A program made the translations under genes and the position numbers. DNA of 64,000 nt from Candidatus Leptofilum gracile (GTDB lineage Bacteria; Chloroflexota; Anaerolineae; Promineifilales; Promineifilaceae): contig JADJOJ010000003.1 of the NCBI GenBank assembly GCA_016713825.1, positions 62,001 to 126,000 of the forward strand, read 5' to 3'. The stretch's first letter is position 1. Each line of letters opens with the position of its first letter. Below, one piece after another: positions 51,001 to 58,144 of the stretch. Under the pieces are notes generated by a model. That model worked only from the letters and a program-made list of their open reading frames with translations. It made no database searches and was not told the origin of the DNA.

Positions 51001-51779
51001 CGCCTGCTCCGGCCGCGCCGTCGGGTTATGTGCCAGCGGGGCTAACGTTTAATCTGGTGCCGATGGTGGACGGCTTCCCCGCCAGCAGCGATTACCGGTT
51101 TGCCCAGCCTGTGACCCTGGTGATTGATTATGCGGAAACGGCCGTTGCCAACATTGGCCCCAGCGAAAACAGCCTCGGCCTCTACTACCAGGAGGGCAGC
51201 AGCTGGCAAACTGCCGGGGTGCACATCGTCTCCCGCGATGCCACAAACCACCGCCTCACGGTGACGGTAGACCGGGGCGGCACGTTTGGCTTGTTCCACG
51301 TTGGCCTCAAGTTCCTGCCCCTGATTACCCACAACTACTTCACCGCGCCCGACCTCATCGTGCAATCGGTGACTGTCTTGGATGCGGGCCGCTCGGCTGC
51401 GTCTCCGGGCAATGTGCAGATTGTGATTAAAAATGTGGGCAATGCGGCGGTCACCGAGGAGTTTTGGGTTGATCTTTATGTCAATCCGCAGACGGTGCCA
51501 ACGGCCGTTAACCAAACCTGGAATCTTGTGGGTGCTCAGGGGGCGGCCTGGGGCGTGCTGGCCAATGCGCTGCCGCTCTACCCCGGCGAATCGCTCACGC
51601 TGACGCTCAGCAGCCCGTACTACGATGATGCCAACAGCCACATTTTGTGGCCGCTGGCCGCCAATGCCCAGCTGTACGCCCAGGTAGATTCCACCAATCC
51701 GGGCAGCAGCAGCGGCGCGGTTCGCGAATACCATGAAATCAACGGCGATCCGTACAACAATATTTTCGCACCAAATTAG
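48063..51779 (+). CDS. Large secreted CSLREA beta-helix adhesin with DUF11, cadherin-like and CARDB domains
   Basis: 1238 residues from the ATG at 48063 (a GTG at 48057 is equally close to AAAGGAA). Order: signal peptide (LPLFLAILVGFSLFGLLFW); CSLREAIMAANTDTAVD near 55; beta-helix of PbH1 repeats to about 480; a DUF11 repeat (LAKTAVSTPGPNQPISYYLT, near 518); two or three cadherin-like/Big domains each with DxDGDxL or VENDAL and SFSYTVSDG (about 640-915); a ZU5-like region to about 1070; FLPLITHNY; then a CARDB domain (PDLIVQSVTVLDAGRSAASP, to the end). It is probably a cell-surface adhesion or matrix protein. Ten or so ACGGCCGT copies are read mostly as TAV or NGR. Confidence 0.85.
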   Translation: MKPHPKPLPLFLAILVGFSLFGLLFWNLNQTKPVYAAVITVNTSADEYNSDGDCSLREAIMAANTDTAVDACTPGSDHDEIQFSLASPAVITLTQGQLVVENDPLTLTGPGSDQLTISGNNAVRLFDIAAGIPVSLTGLTLGNGRASSGGAIRSAGNLVIADAIFLHNSANADGGALSVTGNLTLTNTDVLSNTASGEGGGVKVTGEMVVVNGRFQNNQSGSYGGGIHANTNISINGTQFVSNTAALYAGGVWAWANATIANASFSQNSATNLNAGAIYVRYDLALTDSTFSSNSAGQNIGAIWASRDASIVGSSFSGNSTTSGRSAAVQVHGSLWLTNTQWLSNQSALPGGALVYLGGNGRIVNTLFAQNVGGDATFEHDGAVDILHTTFAAPDPSSHAALTSNAAGSISVQNSLFSGHPTALEVITGTVSEDYNLFAGTTAVSGTVTQGDHSFAGDAGFVDAASGNYHLTASSEALNVGADLGISTDWDGDARPGGGGFDLGYDETSFTSDVALAKTAVSTPGPNQPISYYLTFSNSGTALLPRLTITDALPVQVVAPITISSTVAISQTSTDPYVWQVHNLAPGASGIITVSGVLSDVLPYGLITNTATIASLAQEVNLANNSAQASIDVPNIGPIAVDDIKTIGEDETVVLNPTLNDIDGDVLTIESITTPGNGTAVLSGTQQIVYTPTLEFSGQDSFSYTVSDGLSSDSAIITLTVTAENDAPIITEGAAISQTMSEDSSPTPFSLTLNATDAENSPLAWSISSQPAHGTAQTSDALGNSSPISYAPVANYFGSDQFQVQVSDGALTDTITVNVTVESVNDAPVGQADFVVVLSQPSGDLTLLAASSFTVLANDTDVENDALTVTQVGTPDQGGSVSLTGKGILQTYTPQPGLSQTELVTYTVSDGDLSDISTLIFSLAEGADGGIAGDSFSVPNLGDAGDFSVGTQIPANVAPSDNLALIFNLTSFSSAADANAPAPAAPSGYVPAGLTFNLVPMVDGFPASSDYRFAQPVTLVIDYAETAVANIGPSENSLGLYYQEGSSWQTAGVHIVSRDATNHRLTVTVDRGGTFGLFHVGLKFLPLITHNYFTAPDLIVQSVTVLDAGRSAASPGNVQIVIKNVGNAAVTEEFWVDLYVNPQTVPTAVNQTWNLVGAQGAAWGVLANALPLYPGESLTLTLSSPYYDDANSHILWPLAANAQLYAQVDSTNPGSSSGAVREYHEINGDPYNNIFAPN

Positions 51780-51805
51780 ATGAATCAAAGATTTCGCAGA
51801 TTAAA

Positions 51806-51945
51806 AAGATTTGGGTCTTCAGGATTTCGTGGGGTCTGGCGTGAAACGTGATGCGTGAAACGTGATGCCTCTCTGGTCACGTTTCACGTTTCACGCATCA
51901 CGGGCTGTAAACCCCCTGAATTCCCAAAGAGCCAAAGATTTAATC
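51806..51945 (+). repeat. Dispersed repeat (copy related to 17369) interrupted by a GTGAAACGTGATGC dyad
   Basis: GGGTCTTCAGGATTTCGTGG at the left and AATTCCCAAAGAGCC at the right correspond to the two ends of the 17369-17467 repeat. Between them are CGTGAAACGTGATGCGTG words and the inverted GTTTCACGTTTCACGCATCA (about 51841-51903). Confidence 0.65.
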
Positions 51946-52011
51946 CTGAAAATCTGCGAAATCTGCTGATTAAAAACAAACCAGGGTAGGATAACCAGGG
52001 TAGGATATACG

Positions 52012-52437
52012 ATGAAATTAAAAGTTGTTCCCTTTTTGATTGTTTTGGTAACGGCCGTTCTCACTGCCCAGCTCTTTTTGCTCAGCACCCCGGCGGCGGT
52101 AACCGCCTTGCCGCCACGGCCTACGGCAACGGCCGTTCCTGTCCCTCAAACCCCCGGTGCCCAAATTAGCCTGCACGTGGTGGGCGAAATCGCCGCCGAC
52201 AATTGGACCATCGTTCAATGGCAAGACGCCGACGAACAGTGGCACGACGTCACCGGCTGGCAGGGGGAATTGGAGCCAGACGGCAGCAAAACGTGGTGGG
52301 TCGGCACAGAACTGCTGGGCCGCGGCCCCTTCCGCTGGCAACTGCTGGTTGATGGCCGCGTCATTGGCCAGAGTGAGGCGTTTGCTTTGCCAGAACGGCC
52401 GTACGACACCCTGCAAATTGTGGTTACCGTGGAGTAG
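52012..52437 (+). CDS. Small secreted protein
   Basis: No known family. 141 residues. A signal peptide or N-terminal anchor (VVPFLIVLVTAVLTAQLFLL) is followed by a Pro/Thr/Val linker and an approximately 90-residue beta-rich domain with many tryptophans (NWTIVQWQDADEQWHDVTGW, KTWWVGTELLGRGPFRWQLL). This looks like an Ig-like or carbohydrate-binding module. Two ACGGCCGTT copies are read as TAV in the signal region. It converges on the regulator gene, with 12 bases between them. Confidence 0.7.
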   Translation: MKLKVVPFLIVLVTAVLTAQLFLLSTPAAVTALPPRPTATAVPVPQTPGAQISLHVVGEIAADNWTIVQWQDADEQWHDVTGWQGELEPDGSKTWWVGTELLGRGPFRWQLLVDGRVIGQSEAFALPERPYDTLQIVVTVE

Positions 52438-52449
52438 TTTTTGCCGAGG

Positions 52450-54132
52450 TTACTCGATAGGGGGGTAATACTGGTCGATGTTGTGCGCATCGATGAAGAC
52501 GTGTTGAATATACACGGCAGGCGACACCGATTCCCCGCGCAAAATTTTTAGCGCCAGGTCGATCACTTTTTCACCGTATCGCTCTGGCATGTAGGCGGTG
52601 GAGCCAATCAGCCGCGACTGCGGGTTGCGGATCTCTCCTCGCACCAGCCGGTCGGCCCCCTGGCCCACAATCACCACATCCGCTTCCCGGCCTGCTTTGC
52701 GCGCCGCTTGCAGCGCTCCAAACGCCGCCTCATCGTTGAAGGAGACGATGGCGATGTGCTGGCCAGTGGGCAAGGTTTGCAGCACTTTGCTCACGCCTGC
52801 TTCAGAAACGGCCGTTGTATTCCCACAATCAATGTAATGCGTCCGCTCGGCCGGGGGCAGTTCCGCCACCATCTCCTTCAGACCATCCATCTGCCCCTGG
52901 ATGCGCGCTTCCGGCAATGACCCGGCCCGTGGCTCTTCCAAAATGAGGAGATGATGGAAACGGCCGTGCCACTGCTGCCGAATCCATTCCCCCAGCGCCC
53001 GCCCAGCCAAATACCCGGCACGATAATTGTCCACCCCAAAAAACGTCGCCCCCAGCATCGGAATATCAATGGCAATCACCGGAATGGCCGCCTGCTGAAA
53101 TTTGTCCATCAGCAAATTGCCCGCCTTGTAATCAATCTGATATTCAATCACCAGGTCAATGTTGCGCTGGATCAGCCGATCGGCCACCCGCAGCGCTTCC
53201 TCGCCGCTGAGCCGGTTGTTGGCCACCACCAGGTCGATACTGCCCACGTCCGCCGCCGCCCGCTCCAGGCTGCGCCGCACGTCCACGGCAAAGGGCAGCT
53301 CCTCGCTCTGGTTGGCAAAACCAATCGTAAACTGCGCCTTCTGCCCATCCACCGTAAACGAGCGCACCGTGTTTTCGCCGCACACCGTCAGGTTGATCTT
53401 GGCCTGGCGCATCTGGTCTACAAACCCGGCTGGCATCTCGCTGTCTGTTAAAAAGTGGCTAATTCGCTCTGGCCGGGCAAAGGGCAGCGTGCCCAACGCC
53501 CCAATCTTGTTGGAACCCACCAGGGCAATGATGCGCGGAATCGAGGCCAGCATCGCCTCTTTAAGCTGCGCCTCTTCGATGTGGCGTTCGGTCAGGCCCA
53601 CTTCAAAATCGAAGCCCACGCCGGAGACGTAGGCGGCGTGGATGTGCATATTTTTTAGCATTTCCAGCCCCAGCAGGCCGGTGGTGGCATTGCCGCTGCG
53701 GTTGAGCATGCCCCCAACCAGCACCACCGTGTGGCTGGTGGTGCGGGCCACCTGCCGCGCCGTCTCTAGCCCGTTGGTGACGATGGTGAGCCGCTGATGC
53801 TCGCGCAAATGGGGAATCATAAATTGGGCGGTGGTGCTGGCATCCAGCAAGATGGTGCTGCCGTCTTCCACCATTTCTGCCGCCCAGCGGGCGATGCGCT
53901 GCTTGGCCTCGGCATTGGCCACCTGGGTGAGGCCCGGCAGGGGGGCGTCTGGTTCAACCAGCACCGCCCCACCGCGTACCCGACGCACTTGCTGCTCTTC
54001 TTCCAGGGTTGTCAGATCGTTGCGGATGGTGCCTTCAGACACGGCCAGCTGTTCAGCCAACTGGGTCACGCGAATGCCCGGCTTTTCAGCCAGAATGCGC
54101 AGAATATTTTGTCGCCGTTCAAAACCAATCAT
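52450..54132 (-). CDS. DeoR-type regulator fused to a periplasmic-binding-protein-like domain
   Basis: 560 residues with three modules. Residues about 4-57 are a DeoR HTH (RRQNILRILAEKPGIRVTQL, LAVSEGTIRNDLTTLEEEQQ). Residues about 75-235 form a DeoR sensor domain (DGSTILLDASTTAQFMIPHL, LTIVTNGLETARQVARTTSH). Residues about 260-555 match LacI/Peripla_BP_4 sugar-binding proteins (LVVANNRLSGEEALRVADRL, FFGVDNYRAGYLAGRALGEW, IAIVSFNDEAAFGALQAARK). DeoR proteins normally end after the second module. It is divergent from a CUT2 sugar transporter that it probably controls; repeated TTGTTGA sites lie between. Confidence 0.85.
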   Translation of the reverse strand: MIGFERRQNILRILAEKPGIRVTQLAEQLAVSEGTIRNDLTTLEEEQQVRRVRGGAVLVEPDAPLPGLTQVANAEAKQRIARWAAEMVEDGSTILLDASTTAQFMIPHLREHQRLTIVTNGLETARQVARTTSHTVVLVGGMLNRSGNATTGLLGLEMLKNMHIHAAYVSGVGFDFEVGLTERHIEEAQLKEAMLASIPRIIALVGSNKIGALGTLPFARPERISHFLTDSEMPAGFVDQMRQAKINLTVCGENTVRSFTVDGQKAQFTIGFANQSEELPFAVDVRRSLERAAADVGSIDLVVANNRLSGEEALRVADRLIQRNIDLVIEYQIDYKAGNLLMDKFQQAAIPVIAIDIPMLGATFFGVDNYRAGYLAGRALGEWIRQQWHGRFHHLLILEEPRAGSLPEARIQGQMDGLKEMVAELPPAERTHYIDCGNTTAVSEAGVSKVLQTLPTGQHIAIVSFNDEAAFGALQAARKAGREADVVIVGQGADRLVRGEIRNPQSRLIGSTAYMPERYGEKVIDLALKILRGESVSPAVYIQHVFIDAHNIDQYYPPIE

Positions 54133-54173
54133 GATGTGATGCCGCCGTCAGGTTACTTTTACGAATACCCTAA

Positions 54174-54201
54174 ATTGTAGAAATTTGTTGAAAGCTGACA
54201 A
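54174..54201 (-). promoter_or_regulatory. Candidate promoter of the DeoR-type regulator
   Basis: On the minus strand TTGTCA (54196-54201), a 16-base spacer and TACAAT (54174-54179). A TTGTTGA-type site overlaps the spacer. Confidence 0.45.
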
Positions 54202-54326
54202 ATGGTATTTGTTGACAGCGTGTTTGCCCACCTTTTTGGGAATTTTGATGAATTCGTTGACGTATTTTAGTGTGCCTGCTATGATTTCGTCAACATTCAG
54301 CAATTTTCAACAAATATCAACAAAGT
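54184..54326. promoter_or_regulatory. Repeated TTGTTGA/TCAACAA operator-like sites
   Basis: TTGTTGA-type words occur at about 54185, 54210 (TTGTTGACA) and 54255 (CGTTGACG). Inverted forms occur at about 54288 (CGTCAAC), 54307 (CAACAAA) and 54318 (CAACAAA). They straddle both divergent promoters and are the likely binding sites of the regulator. Confidence 0.55.
54257..54285 (+). promoter_or_regulatory. Sigma-70 promoter of the sugar transporter operon
   Basis: TTGACG (54257-54262), a 17-base spacer and TATGAT (54280-54285). The -35 lies inside one of the operator-like words. Confidence 0.65.
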
Positions 54327-54399
54327 ATTAGCCGCTAAGTCCGCAAAAACGTTCATCCTCCACAAATTGCTGAATAACCATCAAGGAAGCTGGAAGAGC

Positions 54400-55890
54400 A
54401 TGACAAAGCCCATTTTGGAGATGCAGCATATCTCAAAACGGTTTGGCACCACCCAGGCGCTGGATGACGTGTCGCTGACGCTGTACCCTGGCGAGATTCA
54501 TGCGCTGCTGGGCGAAAACGGCGCAGGCAAATCGACCCTCATCAAGATCATGACGGGGATTCACAAGCCAGATGCGGGGGAGATTTTGTTAGACGGCCGT
54601 TCCACCCCCATCGCCAATCCCCTAGACGCCCAGGCCAACGGCATCGCCGCCATCCACCAGGAACCGATGATCTTCCCCGACCTCAACGTGGCCGAAAATA
54701 TTTTCATTGGCCACCGCAACCGGGGCGGCTTTGTGCATTGGCGGCAGATGTACCGCGAAGCCGCCGAGATTTTGGCCCGGCTAGACATCAAGCTAGACGT
54801 GCGCAGCGCCGCCCGGGGCCTGACGCTGGCGGCCCAGCAGGCGGTGGAAATTGCCAAAGCGATCTCGCTAGACACCCGCGTCCTCATTATGGATGAGCCG
54901 ACGGCTTCACTCTCCGCCCACGAGGTAGACCAGCTGTTTAAGCTCACCCGGCGGCTCAAGGAGAAGGGCGTCTCTATTTTGTTCATCAGCCACCGGATGG
55001 AAGAGGTGTTTTCCATTTCGGATCGGGTGACGGTTTTAAGAGACGGCCGTTTCGTTTCCACCCACCCCGCCGCCCAGGTCACCCCCGAATCCGCCATTCG
55101 GGACATGGTAGGCCGCCACATGGACGACTTCTTCGCCAAAACCGCCACCGTGCGGGGCGATCTGCTCCTCTCCGTGCGTGATCTCAGCAAAGACAACGTC
55201 TTTCACGACATCAATTTCGACGTACACGCGGGCGAAGTGGTCGGCTTTGCCGGGCTGGTTGGCTCCCGCCGCACCGATGTGGCCCTGGCCCTGTTTGGCA
55301 TCGAAACGGCCGATTCCGGCACCATCACCCTCGACGGCCAAACCGTAGCCATGCGCTCGCCCCAGCAAGCGGTCAAGCTGGGCATCGCCTACGTCACCGA
55401 AGACCGGCGGCAGCTCGGCCTCACCATGCCCATGTCTATCACCACCAACATCTCTCTGCCCATGCTGCGCCGCTACACCAACCGGTTTGGTCTGGTGCAG
55501 CGCCGGGAAGAAAAGAAAACGGCCGAATCGTTCCGCGAGCGGCTCAACATCCGCGCCGCCAGCCTGGAGCAAACCGCCGGCACCCTCTCCGGCGGCAACC
55601 AGCAAAAAGTGGTCCTCAGCAAATGGCTCAACACCCAACCCCGCCTGCTCATCCTCGATGAACCGACGCGCGGCATCGACGTGGGGGCCAAAGCCGAAGT
55701 CCACCACATCATCGACGAACTGGCCCAGCAAGGCATGGGCATCATCATGATTTCGTCTGACCTGCCCGAAGTGCTGGCCATGAGCGACCGCATCGTCGTT
55801 ATGCGCGAGGGGCGGCAGATGGCCATCCTGGATCGCCGCGAAGCCACACAAGAGCGGGTGATGACCGCCGCCATGGGACAAACCGCATGA
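54400..55890 (+). CDS. CUT2 sugar ABC transporter ATP-binding protein (RbsA/RhaT-like)
   Basis: 496 residues with two ABC cassettes. First: Walker A GENGAGKSTLIKIMTG near 36, signature LTLAAQQAVE near 142 (diverged, as in RbsA types), Walker B VLIMDEPTASLS near 163. Second: Walker A is replaced by GLVGSRRTDVALALFG near 284, as usual in CUT2 proteins, with LSGGNQQKVVLSKWL near 402 and LLILDEPTRGIDVGAK near 423. The ATG at 54400 has GGAAGAG upstream. It overlaps the next permease by four bases (ATGA). Confidence 0.93.
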   Translation: MTKPILEMQHISKRFGTTQALDDVSLTLYPGEIHALLGENGAGKSTLIKIMTGIHKPDAGEILLDGRSTPIANPLDAQANGIAAIHQEPMIFPDLNVAENIFIGHRNRGGFVHWRQMYREAAEILARLDIKLDVRSAARGLTLAAQQAVEIAKAISLDTRVLIMDEPTASLSAHEVDQLFKLTRRLKEKGVSILFISHRMEEVFSISDRVTVLRDGRFVSTHPAAQVTPESAIRDMVGRHMDDFFAKTATVRGDLLLSVRDLSKDNVFHDINFDVHAGEVVGFAGLVGSRRTDVALALFGIETADSGTITLDGQTVAMRSPQQAVKLGIAYVTEDRRQLGLTMPMSITTNISLPMLRRYTNRFGLVQRREEKKTAESFRERLNIRAASLEQTAGTLSGGNQQKVVLSKWLNTQPRLLILDEPTRGIDVGAKAEVHHIIDELAQQGMGIIMISSDLPEVLAMSDRIVVMREGRQMAILDRREATQERVMTAAMGQTA

Positions 55891-56936
55891 ACACCGTCAG
55901 ACGCGCCATCCGCCCGGAGCAAATCCGCGAACTCATTCTGCTGCTCATCATCTTTGGGGCGATTTTGTTTTTTGGCTCCCAAATTGAAAATTATTACCAG
56001 CCGCGCACCTTTACCCGCATCGCCTCCACCGTGGCCATCCTGGCCGTGGTGGCCGTGGGGCAAACGCTCGTCGTCCTCATGCGCAACATCGATCTGTCGG
56101 TTGGTTCGATTGTGGGCTTCACGGCGTATTTTGTGGGCCGCGCCGTCGTTGCCAACAACGAGATGTCGCCCGCCGTGGTGGTGCTGCTGGCGGTGGCGAT
56201 GGGGGGCGGTTTGGGGCTGGTGAACGGGTTGATTATTTCATACGGCCGTGTCCCCGCCATCATCACCACCCTGGGCACGCTGGCCATCTACCGCTCCCTC
56301 CTTGTCCAATTTTCCGACGCCCAAACCATCATTACCAGCGCCCTGCCAGAGTGGTTGGTCAATCTGCCCCAGGCCAACGCCTTCACCATCGGCGAAGTAG
56401 AAATTAAGCTGATTGTGATGGTCGCCATCGTCATTGTGCTCATCTTTCAGCTCGTCGTCACCTACCTGCCTTGGGGCCGCCGCCTCTACGCCATCGGCTC
56501 CAATCCCGCCGCCGCCGAAATGACCGGCCTGCCCGTGCGCCGCATGACCATCAGCGCCTACACCCTGTGCGGGGCGCTCAGCGGCCTGGCCGGATTTCTC
56601 TTTTTGGCCCGATTTGGCACCATTACCGTGGTGGCGGCGCAGGGGCTAGAGCTGCAAGTCGTGGCGGCTGTGGTGGTGGGCGGGGTGAACACGTTTGGCG
56701 GCAGCGGCACCATGCTGGGGGCCTTGTTCGGCGCGGTGCTCATCGCCACGCTGGAGCAAAGCTTGCTGCGCTGGCGCGTCGTTAGCGAATTCTGGCGCGA
56801 TGCCTTGCTGGGGCTGCTCATCCTGCTGGCCGTGGCCACAGACTCCGTCATTCTCACCCGCCTGCGCCAGCTTTGGGCTCGCGGCGAAATTGAACAGCTC
56901 CAGGCAGATGAACCATTGCCTGCCGAAACTGCTTAA
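55887..56936 (+). CDS. CUT2 sugar ABC transporter permease 1
   Basis: 349 residues with about ten hydrophobic helices of the BPD_transp_2 family. TLVVLMRNIDLSVGSIVGFT near 66 is the RbsC-type signature, GLVNGLIISYGRVPAIITTL near 110 the loop region, and GRRLYAIGSNPAAAEMTGLP near 196 the coupling segment. Translation is coupled to the ATPase. A polar C-terminal tail follows. Confidence 0.92.
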   Translation: MNTVRRAIRPEQIRELILLLIIFGAILFFGSQIENYYQPRTFTRIASTVAILAVVAVGQTLVVLMRNIDLSVGSIVGFTAYFVGRAVVANNEMSPAVVVLLAVAMGGGLGLVNGLIISYGRVPAIITTLGTLAIYRSLLVQFSDAQTIITSALPEWLVNLPQANAFTIGEVEIKLIVMVAIVIVLIFQLVVTYLPWGRRLYAIGSNPAAAEMTGLPVRRMTISAYTLCGALSGLAGFLFLARFGTITVVAAQGLELQVVAAVVVGGVNTFGGSGTMLGALFGAVLIATLEQSLLRWRVVSEFWRDALLGLLILLAVATDSVILTRLRQLWARGEIEQLQADEPLPAETA

Positions 56937-56998
56937 GAAGTAATTGAGTAATTGGTAACTGGGTAATTACTCAATTACCTAATTACCAATTACATTCC
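56937..56998. repeat. Spacer repeat of the TAATTGAGTAATT word family (copy 4)
   Basis: GTAATTGAGTAATTGGTAAC followed by the inverted AATTACTCAATTACCTAATT. It fills the spacer between the two permease genes. Confidence 0.8.
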
Positions 56999-57011
56999 GT
57001 AGGAATATTTG

Positions 57012-57986
57012 ATGACTCGCAAATTGTTAAGCTGGGAAGCACTCTTACTCTTCATTTTAATTGTGGTGGTGTTGATCAACGTCAGCCTGTCTCCGTTTTA
57101 CCTGGGGCTGAACAACCAGATCAACCTTTTCCAGCTCTCCATCGAAAAAATCATCGTGGCGTTGGCGATGACGCTCATCATCATCAATGCCGAGATTGAT
57201 TTGTCGGTGGCGTCGGTGATGGGGTTGGCGGCCAGTTTGCTGGCGTACCTGCACAATCAGGGGCAGCCGTTTTGGTGGGCCATCGTTGCCAGCTTGTTGG
57301 TGGGTGGGCTGGCCGGGGCGTTCAACGGCTTTTGGATTGCCTACGTGGGGCTGCCGTCGCTGGTGGTGACGCTGGCTGGGCTGATTGGGTATCGCGGGGT
57401 GGCCAGCATTTTGATAGAAGATGAGTCGATTGGCAATTTCCCCGCCTGGTTTGAGGCGTTGGGGCAGCAAGGCTTTGTCGGCTCGGTGCCGTTTGGGTTG
57501 CTGCTCTTTTTTGTGGGGATTGTGATTGTGTGGGTGGTGTTACAGCGGTCGGGATACGGCCGTACCCTCTACGTCATCGGCAACAGCGCCGACGTGGCCC
57601 GCTACTCTGGCGTCAACGTGCGGCGCGTCAAAATGAGCCTGTTCATCATCTCCGGCGTCGTCTCCGCCCTGGCTGGCATCCTGATTGCAGCACGATTGGG
57701 GGCGGTGCGGGGCAGTACGGCCGTTGGCTTCGAGCTAGACATCATTACCATGGTGTTACTTGGCGGGGTCTCCATTTTTGGCGGCTCCGGCACCCTGACC
57801 GGTGTGGTGCTCTCCATCCTCATCATCCTCAACATCCGCAACGGCCTCTCGCTGGTCAACATTCCCGGCAACACCCAAACCGGCGTTATCGGTTTGCTGC
57901 TCATTCTTTCCGTCCTGCTGCCCAACTGGTTACAGGCGGCCCAGGCGCGGTGGAATCGGGAACGGCCGTTAAAAGCCACCAACTAG
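57012..57986 (+). CDS. CUT2 sugar ABC transporter permease 2
   Basis: 324 residues from the ATG at 57012 (TAGGAAT upstream). Same family as permease 1: TLIIINAEIDLSVASVMGLA near 56, GAFNGFWIAYVGLPSLVVTL near 104, YGRTLYVIGNSADVARYSGV near 181 and GGVSIFGGSGTLTGVVLSIL near 252. Two different permeases form a heterodimer, as in RhaP/RhaQ-type systems. Confidence 0.92.
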   Translation: MTRKLLSWEALLLFILIVVVLINVSLSPFYLGLNNQINLFQLSIEKIIVALAMTLIIINAEIDLSVASVMGLAASLLAYLHNQGQPFWWAIVASLLVGGLAGAFNGFWIAYVGLPSLVVTLAGLIGYRGVASILIEDESIGNFPAWFEALGQQGFVGSVPFGLLLFFVGIVIVWVVLQRSGYGRTLYVIGNSADVARYSGVNVRRVKMSLFIISGVVSALAGILIAARLGAVRGSTAVGFELDIITMVLLGGVSIFGGSGTLTGVVLSILIILNIRNGLSLVNIPGNTQTGVIGLLLILSVLLPNWLQAAQARWNRERPLKATN

Positions 57987-57991
57987 AAAAA

Positions 57992-58054
57992 GCCACAGAG
58001 GACACAGAGATTTTAGAGGGGTAATTTCTCATAAACCTCTGTGTCCTCTGTGGC
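57992..58054. repeat. Perfect 18-bp hairpin between permease 2 and the binding protein
   Basis: GCCACAGAGGACACAGAG (57992-58009) pairs without mismatch with its inverse (58037-58054) around a 27-base loop. Belongs to the ACCGCAGAGG-type family of the window. It may protect the upstream mRNA or reduce read-through, which would help set different levels for the binding protein. Confidence 0.85.
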
Positions 58055-58144
58055 AAAAAAAGTTTGAAACGCTGCAAAAACTTGGTTAAACGCCGATGCG
58101 CAGCATTCTCATTATTACCCTTTTAGTTCTTAGGAGGAACGAAA

